Below, one piece after another: positions 52,164 through 60,450 of a stretch of 64,000 bases of DNA. The translations under genes and the position numbers were made by a program. The number at the start of each line of letters is the position of its first letter. Within the stretch, counting starts at the first letter, position 1. Source of the stretch: Vreelandella alkaliphila (GTDB lineage: Bacteria; Pseudomonadota; Gammaproteobacteria; Pseudomonadales; Halomonadaceae); contig NZ_JABASV010000002.1 of the NCBI RefSeq assembly GCF_016107625.1, positions 372,001 through 436,000 of the forward strand, in the 5' to 3' direction. The notes beneath the pieces are model-generated. The model was not told the origin of the DNA and ran no database searches. It saw only the letters and a program-made list of their open reading frames with translations.

Positions 52164-53726
52164 ATGAGACATGCACTTCCTACAGGGCTCTGTAGCCTAG
52201 CCCTGCTGCTGCCTACCGGCGCCGTCTTGGCCTCTGCTGGCAGCGAGGCTATCGACAGGCACTGTTCAGCCTGCCATCAGGCCCAAAGTGGCCCCCAGAG
52301 CTGGAGTCGCATTAGTGCGCAGCGTAAGACCCCGGAAGGCTGGGACATGACGATCGCGCGCATGCAGACCATGCACGGCCTGGAGCTGCCCCAGGAGGCT
52401 CGCCGGGATATCGTCAAGTTCCTCGCTGATACCCGCGGCCTAGCGCCCGAGGAGAGCGCGTCTCAGCGTGAACTGATCGAGCGACGCCTCAACCGTATCG
52501 AGTCCTTTGATCATCCTAGCTATCAGGAAATGTGTGCCCGCTGTCATACTGGCGGCCGCGCCCAACTACAGCGCCGTCCCCAGGAAGAGTGGGAGAGACT
52601 GGTGCACTTCCATGTGGGCCAGTTCCAGACCACTGAGTACCAGTCCATGGCACGGGATCGTGACTGGTTCGATCTCGCCCTGAACGAGATCGCTCCCTGG
52701 CTGGCCGAGTCTCAAAGTCTCGAAAATGAAGCTTGGGAGTCATGGCAGCAGGCCGAACAGACCTCTCCTGAGGGTGACTGGCAGCTCTGGGGGCACTGGC
52801 CCGGAGAAGGCGACTTTTATGCCGACGTTACTATTAACACCGATGAAGGCGAGGATGCCTACTCCCTTAGCCTGGACGGCGCTTTCACCAGTGGTCGTCC
52901 GCTCAGTGGCGAAGGCCAGGCCATCGTTTATACCGGCTATGAGTGGCGCGCCAACCTGAACCTCAACGGTCGTGATCTCAAGCAGGTACTGGATCTCTCC
53001 GGTGCGCATCCCAGCGGGCGCATCTTCGATGATCATGACGATGCTTTTGGAATGATGGTGGAAATGGTGCCTCACGAAGCGGCCGAGTCTGCGGTGTTAG
53101 CCAGCCTGCCCGCCTCACTCAAGGCCGGTGAGCGTAGCCGGCTGGTGCTACTGGGCCACGGCCTTGGGGAAGGGGAAATCAGTCTTGGGGAGGGCGTCAC
53201 CGTGCGTAAGGTGATCGAACGTAGCGACATGCGCCTGGTGCTGGACGTTGAGGCCAGCAACGATCTCACACCCGGCTGGCTGGCTATGCAGATCGGCGAG
53301 ATCAGTGCCGAGAGGCTGCTGGCTGGCTATCGCACGGTAGATCGTTTGGAGGTAAGTCCAACGCTGGGAGTTGCTCGCATCGGTAACGATAAGACTCCGC
53401 CGGTGAGTGGCGTCTTCACCGCCGCCGGATATCTGGACGGGGCTGATGAGACCATCCCGCTGGGGCAGGTACCGGTACGTTGGAGCGTTTCCCCCTGGGA
53501 CAAGATCGCCGAGCGCGACGAGGATGTCAGGTTTGCGGGCATACTGGACGCCGCCACAGGGATCTTCTCACCTGCCGGGGCTGGGCCCAACCCGCTGCGT
53601 CAGTACAACGCCAACAGCGTGGGCAACCTACGGGTGACCGCCAGTGTGGTAGGACAGGAGGCGATACAGGACGAAGCCCAACTGATCGTTACCGTACAAC
53701 GCTGGAACAACCCGCCGCTTCGCTAG
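52164..53726 (+). CDS. qhpA: Quinohemoprotein amine dehydrogenase alpha subunit (diheme)
   Basis: This 520-aa periplasmic subunit carries two heme c groups that take electrons from the quinone cofactor in the gamma subunit. A signal peptide (MRHALPTGLCSLALLL, cleavage near LASAG) leads to two heme sites, CSACH and CARCH, followed by three beta-rich domains, as known for QHNDH alpha. The start is not certain: a GTG at 52161 or ATG at 52164 lie eight to eleven bases after GGAG; an upstream frame to 52074 lacks a signal peptide. It is the first gene of a rightward run with qhpD, qhpC and qhpB. Confidence 0.92.
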   Translation: MRHALPTGLCSLALLLPTGAVLASAGSEAIDRHCSACHQAQSGPQSWSRISAQRKTPEGWDMTIARMQTMHGLELPQEARRDIVKFLADTRGLAPEESASQRELIERRLNRIESFDHPSYQEMCARCHTGGRAQLQRRPQEEWERLVHFHVGQFQTTEYQSMARDRDWFDLALNEIAPWLAESQSLENEAWESWQQAEQTSPEGDWQLWGHWPGEGDFYADVTINTDEGEDAYSLSLDGAFTSGRPLSGEGQAIVYTGYEWRANLNLNGRDLKQVLDLSGAHPSGRIFDDHDDAFGMMVEMVPHEAAESAVLASLPASLKAGERSRLVLLGHGLGEGEISLGEGVTVRKVIERSDMRLVLDVEASNDLTPGWLAMQIGEISAERLLAGYRTVDRLEVSPTLGVARIGNDKTPPVSGVFTAAGYLDGADETIPLGQVPVRWSVSPWDKIAERDEDVRFAGILDAATGIFSPAGAGPNPLRQYNANSVGNLRVTASVVGQEAIQDEAQLIVTVQRWNNPPLR

Positions 53727-53735
53727 GAGATCACC

Positions 53736-55163
53736 ATGGGAATCTTACAAGCCATACCCGAGAACCTGCATCGGATGGAAGTAGAAGGCCAGCCGTTGTG
53801 GTTTCATATCCCCACCACGAGTTTGTTCGCCCCGGACGCACTCAGCGAGGAGCTGCTGGCACTGGCCGGGCGAAAGGAGGGGCTCAATAGCCGGGCGCTG
53901 CCGGGCCATCTGATACATCAGGCCAGCGGCGACGATATCCAGGAGCGGCTGCTACAGCTTAAGGCACTGAAGCTGATCACCGATGGTGTTGTCCAGGCCT
54001 ATAATCCCAGCGTAAAGGTGGAGCAGTTCCCGCTCTCTACTGTGGTGCTCAATGTCAACACTGGCTGCAACCTTAGCTGCAGTTACTGCTACAAGGAAGA
54101 CCTGGATAACCCCCGGGACGGTAAGAAGATGGATCTGGCCACCGCCCAGGCCTCTATCGAGATGATGATGCGCGAAGCCCCGCAGCGGGATCGCTACAAC
54201 ATCGTCTTCTTTGGCGGCGAGCCGCTCAGCAACATGCCCTTGATCCGCCAGGTGGTGGACTGGGCCGAGGCGCGCATTCATGGGCTTGGTAAGGCAGTAG
54301 ATTTCACGCTGACCACCAACGCCACGCTACTGAACGAGGAAAAGATCGCTTTCTTCGACGCCCATCGCTTTGGGCTCACGGTGAGCATGGACGGCCCCAA
54401 AGCGGTCCACGACAAAAACCGTATTGCGGTCAACGGCCAGGGCACCTATGACCTGGTGGCCAAACGCATTAAGCCGCTGTTGGCCAGCTATCGCTCACGA
54501 CCGGTGGGAGCCAGGGTGACCCTGACTCGTGGCATCACCGACGTTATCGGTATTCACGATCACCTGGTCAACGAACTGGGCTTCGCCGAGGCGGGCTTCG
54601 CCCCAGTCACCTCCGGTGATATGGCTGACTACAATCTTACCAGCGATGAGCTTAAGCGGGTCTTCGACGGTATGGTCGAGCTCGGTGAGCGAGCCGTGGC
54701 AGCCGCCATTCAGGGGCGCGATATCGGCTTCGGTAACTTCAACCAACTGCTCACCGATCTTTGGGAAGGGCGCAGCAAGGCGGTGCCCTGTGGGGCTGGC
54801 TTAGGGCTGGTTTCGGTGGATCATGCGGGCGATGTGCACCTCTGTCACCGTTTCACCGGCTCCGAGATGCCCACCTTTGGCAGCGTCCAGGAGGGGCTCG
54901 ATCACGCAGGCCTCAAGCAGTTTATCGAGGCCAGGAGTGATCGCTCCGAGCGTGGCTGCAGCAACTGTCGGATCCGCAACCTTTGCTCCGGCGGTTGCTA
55001 CCACGAGAGCTACGCCCGCTATGGCGACCCTATGACTCCCACCTACCACTATTGTGACCTGATGCGCGACTGGGTCGATTTCGGCATTCAAGCCTACGCT
55101 CGAATCCTGCGTCATAACCCCGATTTTCTCGACGGCCCCCTGGCCGGGAGGCAGACAGCATGA
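53736..55163 (+). CDS. qhpD: Radical SAM maturase of the amine dehydrogenase gamma subunit
   Basis: This 475-aa enzyme forms the three thioether cross-links between Cys and Asp or Glu in QhpC. The radical SAM motif is C111-N-L-S-C115-S-Y-C118, followed by [10 protein letters not shown] and TLTTNATLL. The C-terminal SPASM-like domain has its Cys residues in [19 protein letters not shown] and [18 protein letters not shown]. It starts 9 bp after qhpA and overlaps qhpC by 4 bp (ATGA), which fits obligate action on the nascent peptide. Confidence 0.95.
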   Translation: MGILQAIPENLHRMEVEGQPLWFHIPTTSLFAPDALSEELLALAGRKEGLNSRALPGHLIHQASGDDIQERLLQLKALKLITDGVVQAYNPSVKVEQFPLSTVVLNVNTGCNLSCSYCYKEDLDNPRDGKKMDLATAQASIEMMMREAPQRDRYNIVFFGGEPLSNMPLIRQVVDWAEARIHGLGKAVDFTLTTNATLLNEEKIAFFDAHRFGLTVSMDGPKAVHDKNRIAVNGQGTYDLVAKRIKPLLASYRSRPVGARVTLTRGITDVIGIHDHLVNELGFAEAGFAPVTSGDMADYNLTSDELKRVFDGMVELGERAVAAAIQGRDIGFGNFNQLLTDLWEGRSKAVPCGAGLGLVSVDHAGDVHLCHRFTGSEMPTFGSVQEGLDHAGLKQFIEARSDRSERGCSNCRIRNLCSGGCYHESYARYGDPMTPTYHYCDLMRDWVDFGIQAYARILRHNPDFLDGPLAGRQTA

Positions 55164-55513
55164 CAAATAACAAGAAGAACTTGACCGCACTGGGGTTGGC
55201 ACCCCTCAACCGCAAGGCCCGCGAAATGGAGCGGGCCGCTAGCCCAGAGGCCCTGGAAGAAGTGCAGGCCATGCAGACCATTGCCGGGTGCACGTCTAGC
55301 TTTGACCCGGGCTGGGAAGTGGACCCCTTCGGCGGCGTGGCTTCGCTGTGCCAACCTATGGAAGCGGATCTCTATGGCTGCGCTGACCCCTGCTGGTGGC
55401 CTGCTCAGGTGCCGGACACTATGAACACCTACCCCAACTGGGGGGATGGAGCCGACCGCGCTGAGGATGATTGGCGCAAGTTCGATAGTGTCTATCCGGG
55501 AGACGATAAGTGA
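55160..55513 (+). CDS. qhpC: Quinohemoprotein amine dehydrogenase gamma subunit, CTQ precursor
   Basis: This 117-aa protein becomes the catalytic subunit with cysteine tryptophylquinone (CTQ) and three thioether links. Numbered against the mature Paracoccus protein with an offset of 37, every modified residue is present: C44-E53, C64-D70 and C78-D86 for the thioethers, and C74-W80 for CTQ; D70 is also the catalytic base. The first 37 or so residues are a leader with many charged residues and no classical signal peptide, as expected for a subunit exported by a dedicated system. It overlaps qhpD by 4 bp. Confidence 0.95.
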   Translation: MTNNKKNLTALGLAPLNRKAREMERAASPEALEEVQAMQTIAGCTSSFDPGWEVDPFGGVASLCQPMEADLYGCADPCWWPAQVPDTMNTYPNWGDGADRAEDDWRKFDSVYPGDDK

Positions 55514-56628
55514 TGAATAGCTCAGAAATTAAGCTGCTCAATTTGACCCTAATGGGGCTGCTGGCCTTCGCTGCCCAGCCTCTGGTGGTTAATGCTGCTG
55601 TCGCCGATGAAGCCAGCGCTGACGAAGTACGCGAGTATCTGGTGACCATGGTTCGTCCCAACCAGCTCTACGTGATCGATCCGGAGGCCCAGGAGGTGGT
55701 GCGTACCTGTGACGTAGAAGGCGCCTTTGGCTCCGGCACCCTGCAGCTATCGCCGGATGAGCGGATCGCCTATGTGCTGCACAACCGCTGGGAAGACGTA
55801 GTGGGCATCGACCTCACTAGTTGTGAGGAAGTCTTTCGCGCCAGCGGCTCAGGCAATTCAATACGCGCTAAATCCATCGCTTCCCTTGCCGTGAGCCCCG
55901 ACGGCAGCCGTCTCTATAGCATTTGGGATCGGGCGCGGCTAGGCCTCGACCACTACGAAGTATTGGAGCCACAGCTAGCGGTCTATGACACCGCAGCAGG
56001 TCTAGCTGCCGAGCCCCTGGCTACCTTCCCAGCACCGCGCCAGGTGACGACCATGGGGGCCGCCGAGGACGGTAATCTCTATCTGGCTGGTGCTGATATC
56101 TATCGGGTCGACCCGGAAAACGGCGAGACCGAGATCGCCATTGCCAACCGAAATTGGGATCGCCCCAGCTTTAGCCCGCCAGACTCCTTAGCCATGTGGT
56201 CGATGGGCGAGGTAGCCAACGAGTTCCTGCGTCCCTACACGGTAGCTGAGCATCCCGGCGAGAAGAACGAAGCTTGGCACTGGGGCATCAGCCGCGTCGA
56301 CCTAGCCACCGGCGAGACCGAGAACAAGGAGATAGCCCCTTTTGAGTTCATCATCTTTTCCATGGTTTCTGATCCCCGGGAGCGGGACGTCTTTTATGGC
56401 GTCTACACTCAGCTCAGCAAGCTGGATGCCCGCACCCAAGAGATAGTGAAGGTGATCGATCTTGATCATACTTACTACAGTGTTAATACTTCCTATGACG
56501 GCTCGCGGATCTACCTGGGCGGCGCTTCCAGTGATATCGCCATCTATGATGATGACTTCAATGATCTGGGGCGCATTCGCTTGCCCGGTGATATGAGCAC
56601 CGCAACGCTGAAGGTGGCACGCTTCTAG
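55513..56628 (+). CDS. qhpB: Quinohemoprotein amine dehydrogenase beta subunit
   Basis: This 371-aa periplasmic protein forms a seven-bladed beta-propeller that holds the gamma subunit. It has a signal peptide (LLNLTLMGLLAFAAQPLVVNAAVA) and repeating blade sequences such as NQLYVIDPEAQEVVRTCDV, TLQLSPDERIAYVLHNRWEDVVGIDL and SLAVSPDGSRLYSI. The ATG at 55513 shares bases with the qhpC stop codon (TGATG), so the two are coupled. A strong terminator-like hairpin follows before the processing genes. Confidence 0.93.
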   Translation: MNSSEIKLLNLTLMGLLAFAAQPLVVNAAVADEASADEVREYLVTMVRPNQLYVIDPEAQEVVRTCDVEGAFGSGTLQLSPDERIAYVLHNRWEDVVGIDLTSCEEVFRASGSGNSIRAKSIASLAVSPDGSRLYSIWDRARLGLDHYEVLEPQLAVYDTAAGLAAEPLATFPAPRQVTTMGAAEDGNLYLAGADIYRVDPENGETEIAIANRNWDRPSFSPPDSLAMWSMGEVANEFLRPYTVAEHPGEKNEAWHWGISRVDLATGETENKEIAPFEFIIFSMVSDPRERDVFYGVYTQLSKLDARTQEIVKVIDLDHTYYSVNTSYDGSRIYLGGASSDIAIYDDDFNDLGRIRLPGDMSTATLKVARF

Positions 56629-56649
56629 ATTGCCGCTGCATGATCCTTC

Positions 56650-56683
56650 TGGCCGGCGCTTGTGAAAGCGGTCGGCCATTTTT
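56650..56683 (+). terminator. Intrinsic terminator inside the qhp run, after qhpB
   Basis: TGGCCG and CGGCCA arms with an inner CGCTT/AAGCG pairing and a GTGA loop are followed by TTTTT, 21 bp after the qhpB stop. It would reduce transcription into qhpF-qhpE relative to the structural genes. Confidence 0.7.
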
Positions 56684-56725
56684 GCTGGGGGCAGCCCTTA
56701 TGGTTGATGAATGAAGAGAGCGTCG

Positions 56726-58426
56726 ATGCGCGAGCCTGACTTCACCCGTGACACAGGGGCGCTGCCCTGGGGCTGGCTCTACCGCCCCCTCAAGGCGCGG
56801 CGCATAGCGCTGGCCCGGCTGCTGACGCTGAGCCTAGTGGCGACCCTGCTGGCGCTGTTACCTCCGTTGCTCACCCAGCGTTTGATCGATCACGGCCTTA
56901 TGCAGGGGGACTTCAGCACCGTCGCTGCCTACGTCGCCGCCTTGGTGGTGTTGGGGCTCTCTACCCTGGCCCTACAGGGGCTAACCCGGCTGCAGCATGT
57001 GGCGCTCTCTGCCCGACTATTGCTCTCGCTGCGCCGCTCCTTGCTTCGCCATCTGCTGCGCCTGGCACCGGCCCGTTGGCAGGCGCGAGGGCGAGGCGAT
57101 CTGATGAGCCGTCTAGATGGCGACCTGTCTATCCTCCAGGGCTTCGCCCTGGACGGCTTGCTTAGCGGACTCTCCAATCTGTTAGGGCTGGTGGGGGCGC
57201 TGGCTATGATTGGCCTATTCAGTCCCATGCTAATGGCCCTGGTGGCCGTGCTAGTACCCATCCAATGGCTGTGGCTGCGCGCTTGGCGCCCGGCGCTGAC
57301 TCTCCGTCAGCAGGCACTCCGTGAACAGAGCGGCGAACTCTCTGGCTTCTGGCAGGATACCCTGGCCCATGGCCCCTGGTTTCAAGGTCAGGCGCTGGAG
57401 TCGTCGCGACTCAATCGTCTCCAGGGACTTGGCCACGAGCAGTTGCGACGCCTGTTGGCGGTGCGTCGGGTGGGCTTTCTCAGCGACGTGGGGCCCCAAC
57501 TGATCCTCTCTCTGGCCCGGGCCGGGGTGCTGCTGTTGGGCGGCTATCTGGTGATTCAGGGGCAGTTGCAACTCGGTGAGCTGGTAGCCCTGTTGGCGTA
57601 CCTCGGTATGGTGATGGCCCCCATCGGTGGCCTGCTGGGTCTCTATGGGGGGTGGCAGCGGGCCCGGGTCAGCGCTTGCCGCTTGGCCGAGCTCTTCAAT
57701 GAGCCCGCCATGCGTGATCCCTACCAGGGCGGCCGTCCTGTCGGGCCTGGTGGGCTTTGCTTGGAGGGTGTGCGTTTCCGCCATCCCGGCCAATCCGGTT
57801 GGCTTCTGGATGATATTGATCTCGCGCTTCCGCCGAGCAGCAAGGTGCTGATTGCCGGTCCCTCCGGGGCAGGCAAGAGCAGCCTAATCCGTCTGTTGCT
57901 AGGGCTGGAGACGCTCGAGTCGGGTGAAATCCGTGTCGATGGCGTGCCGCTTGATGCGCTCTCCCGCCATCATTGGCTCAAGCAGGTTGCTTGGGTGGAA
58001 CAGCACCCCAGCCTGCTACGCGGCAGCTTGGCCGAGACCCTGCGCGCCCTGGCACCTGAGGCAAGCGATGCCGAGTTGATTGACGCGCTTTCCCGCGTTG
58101 GGCTCGCCGACTGGCTGACCGCCCTGCCGGAAGGGTTAGAGAGCGAGTTGGGTGACTTGGGTGGCAAGGTCTCTGGCGGCCAGCGTTCACGCTTGGCCCT
58201 GGCTCGGGCACTGCTAAAAAAGCCTCGCTTGGTGCTGCTGGACGAGCCAACTGCGGCGCTGGATCCAGCGGCTGCCCGAACTTTCGATGCCTTGCTTGAT
58301 GAGGTGCTGGGAGATAGCACTCGGCTGATTATCAGCCACCAAAGCGACCACTTTGGCAATCTGGATGCCTACTATCGGCTCCAGCAAGGGCAACTGGTTG
58401 CAGTGGAGGCGTCGTCATGTCTCTAA
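56726..58426 (+). CDS. qhpF: ABC transporter QhpF, exporter of the modified gamma subunit
   Basis: This 566-aa half transporter joins a six-helix membrane domain (about 1-320) to an ATPase domain. The ATPase has Walker A GPSGAGKSSL, the signature VSGGQRSRLALARALL and Walker B RLVLLDEPTAALD. In the Paracoccus system QhpF moves the cross-linked gamma subunit to the periplasm. The start at 56726 lies five bases after AGAGAG; an ATG at 56711 is possible. It overlaps qhpE by 10 bp. Confidence 0.9.
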   Translation: MREPDFTRDTGALPWGWLYRPLKARRIALARLLTLSLVATLLALLPPLLTQRLIDHGLMQGDFSTVAAYVAALVVLGLSTLALQGLTRLQHVALSARLLLSLRRSLLRHLLRLAPARWQARGRGDLMSRLDGDLSILQGFALDGLLSGLSNLLGLVGALAMIGLFSPMLMALVAVLVPIQWLWLRAWRPALTLRQQALREQSGELSGFWQDTLAHGPWFQGQALESSRLNRLQGLGHEQLRRLLAVRRVGFLSDVGPQLILSLARAGVLLLGGYLVIQGQLQLGELVALLAYLGMVMAPIGGLLGLYGGWQRARVSACRLAELFNEPAMRDPYQGGRPVGPGGLCLEGVRFRHPGQSGWLLDDIDLALPPSSKVLIAGPSGAGKSSLIRLLLGLETLESGEIRVDGVPLDALSRHHWLKQVAWVEQHPSLLRGSLAETLRALAPEASDAELIDALSRVGLADWLTALPEGLESELGDLGGKVSGGQRSRLALARALLKKPRLVLLDEPTAALDPAAARTFDALLDEVLGDSTRLIISHQSDHFGNLDAYYRLQQGQLVAVEASSCL

Positions 58427-59112
58427 TTCCGGCCAGCAGCCCGACTCTGGGGGTTATCGATAGTGGTGTGCCTCCTGGTTTGCCTCTGACGCGCTTCCAC
58501 TCGCTCAGTGGTGCTGACCCCGAAGATCACCTTGGTCATGGCCGGGCGATCCTCGCCACCCTGGGCCACTATTTGCCGCTCACGCGGCTTGAAATCGCCT
58601 ACTACAAGCTATTTGAGGAGCGTCTCACCGCCAATGCTGCTGCCCTGACTGCGGCCTTCGAGTGGCAAGCAGAGGTGCCACCGGTTTGGCTGCTGTGTAG
58701 TTTGGGGTTGCCCCGAGCCGACACGCGACTGCAGGAGGCGGTGGAGAGGCTACAGGCCGCAGGCACCCGCATCGTTGCTGCCAGCCCGCGCTTCGGGGCG
58801 CCGGTCTACCCAGCCGCTTGGCCCAGGGTGATAGCAGTGAGTGGCGCCGCGGGACTGATGCCGGGCTCGCCACGGCGTGATTGGAATGGCCACTGGTACG
58901 CCTGCGTCTGGGCGGGCCGAGATCTCCCCGAGGAAGGCCGAGTTTGGCAGCCCTGGCAGGTGGGGCCACCACCGGTGGAAACTCCTCCTGCACTGGGCGG
59001 AGCCAGCTTCGCTGCGGCCCATGCGCTGGGCTATTGGCTGGCGGAGTCAATCGGTGAAAGGGGGGCACCGCCAAGAGAGTGGGGCTCGGGCAGCGCTGGC
59101 CAGTCAGGGTGA
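58417..59112 (+). CDS. qhpE: Subtilisin-like protease QhpE, leader peptidase of QhpC
   Basis: This 231-aa serine protease removes the QhpC leader. All three catalytic residues are visible: D15 in GVIDSGV, H41 in HLGHGRAI and S197 in GGASFAAAHALG. There is no signal peptide, in line with a cytoplasmic task before export. It is short for a subtilase, as known QhpE proteins are. The last 26 codons or so lie within the opposite-strand end of qhpG, an overlap of 82 bp, so the tail after SIGERG may be less constrained. It overlaps qhpF by 10 bp. Confidence 0.92.
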   Translation: MSLIPASSPTLGVIDSGVPPGLPLTRFHSLSGADPEDHLGHGRAILATLGHYLPLTRLEIAYYKLFEERLTANAAALTAAFEWQAEVPPVWLLCSLGLPRADTRLQEAVERLQAAGTRIVAASPRFGAPVYPAAWPRVIAVSGAAGLMPGSPRRDWNGHWYACVWAGRDLPEEGRVWQPWQVGPPPVETPPALGGASFAAAHALGYWLAESIGERGAPPREWGSGSAGQSG

Positions 59113-60404
59113 TCGGCCCACCAGCGGATGATCGCCATGGCCGCGGGGCCAGCGGCGGCCAATAGTGCCCGAGCCGCTGCGTGGTCGCCATCCTGCATAG
59201 CCTTGACCAGAGGCGCTAGGGAGATTCCCGCCACTGCCTGAATTCCCATTGGCTGGTCCTGGGTAAACACCAGCTCCCGCTCGGCCAAGTGGTTACCAAT
59301 GATAGCCAGGCCGCGTCTCACTCGTACTTGAGCCCAGGGCTCTGGTAGATGTAGCGGTTGATGATCGGGCCAGTGACAGCGCTCCGTCCAGTAGGGTGCC
59401 GGATCGGCGTCTATCGACTCTTGATAGGCAGCCTGACGGTAGAAGTCACGGCCAGCCCGGGCGAAACGCCAGTACTGGGCATCCTGGCGGCGTTGGTGGA
59501 AGCGCTCTAGGGGCGCCGCGATGCTGGTTTCCTCAAAGAGACTATTGAGAACTGGTGCTAGGCCGTGGGCTGAGGAGAGCGCATTGAAAATGCCCTGTCC
59601 GGAGAGGGGATCGATGGCCATAGCGGCATCCCCGAGGCGCCAGAGGCGCCCCTCTCTCACTTGGGTGCGCCCCAGTAGGCTAGGGCGCTGGTAGTGATGG
59701 CAAATCTTGGCTTGGCCCCAGAGCTGTGCCAGGTCGGGCTGGGCGGCTAGCCAGATGTTGGGGTCATGCCGTGCCCGGCGTAGCGTTGCTTCCGGTAGGG
59801 CCAACTGCAGATACTGCTGGCCTTTAAGCCGTGACCACCAGGCCCAGCCTCCGCCGGGCAACGACAGGGCAGCGCTGGCAGGGTCTGAGTCGGCGGCCTC
59901 GCCGCGTAGGATCCAAGCAGGGGTTGACCAGGGAGCTGCGTCGCGGAACTGGCGCCGCGCCGCCGCCCGGCCCCGGGCCTCCACGCCCCAGGGAGCGGTC
60001 AGTATGCGACCATCTGCCAGGCCCAGACGAACTTCACTTTTCTGGCTCTCCAGGAACGTGATCCTCGCTTTGATCATGGGGATACCAGCCTCGTGAAGAT
60101 CTTCCAGCAGGGCAGCATCGAAGGATGGACGCGGCAGCAGCCATTCGGCGTTGGGTGCCCGAGCCTTACCACCCCAGATAACTCGTCGCGGCAAAGGACC
60201 CACCGCGCAAGCGGCAGCCCGGTGCAGCCCCAGGCTTTGTAAGGCCTGGAGGCTGCGCCGGGCAATGCCCTCAATGGCCTGGTAATCGCGGACACGCCCC
60301 ACCAGGGTGACTCGTCGACCAGCGCGATGCAGCAGCATGGCCAGAGCGGCACCAGCGGGGCCGCTTCCGGCGATCAATATCTCGCTATCCATGTCTTGGC
60401 GCAT
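59031..60404 (-). CDS. qhpG: FAD-dependent monooxygenase QhpG
   Basis: This 457-aa flavoprotein hydroxylates the cofactor Trp of QhpC, a step in CTQ formation. The FAD motif is ILIAGSGPAGAALAMLLHRAG at the N-terminus and the later GD motif is RLGDAAMAIDPLSGQGIFNALSSAHG. The layout is close to halogenase-like class A monooxygenases, as reported for QhpG. The start at 60404 follows AAGGGGA. It runs against the other qhp genes, downstream of the aldehyde dehydrogenase gene, and its stop lies 82 bp inside qhpE. Confidence 0.9.
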   Translation of the reverse strand: MRQDMDSEILIAGSGPAGAALAMLLHRAGRRVTLVGRVRDYQAIEGIARRSLQALQSLGLHRAAACAVGPLPRRVIWGGKARAPNAEWLLPRPSFDAALLEDLHEAGIPMIKARITFLESQKSEVRLGLADGRILTAPWGVEARGRAAARRQFRDAAPWSTPAWILRGEAADSDPASAALSLPGGGWAWWSRLKGQQYLQLALPEATLRRARHDPNIWLAAQPDLAQLWGQAKICHHYQRPSLLGRTQVREGRLWRLGDAAMAIDPLSGQGIFNALSSAHGLAPVLNSLFEETSIAAPLERFHQRRQDAQYWRFARAGRDFYRQAAYQESIDADPAPYWTERCHWPDHQPLHLPEPWAQVRVRRGLAIIGNHLAERELVFTQDQPMGIQAVAGISLAPLVKAMQDGDHAAARALLAAAGPAAMAIIRWWADHPDWPALPEPHSLGGAPLSPIDSASQ

Positions 60405-60450
60405 TAGATGAATCCCCTTGGGGCTGGTACGGTGCCAGGACTTGGTTATA

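Noticed and set aside
58625-59191. 188-codon minus-strand frame opposite qhpE
   Set aside because: It overlaps the catalytic core of qhpE and the end of qhpG, is rich in Pro and Arg as high-GC shadow frames are, and lacks a ribosome site.
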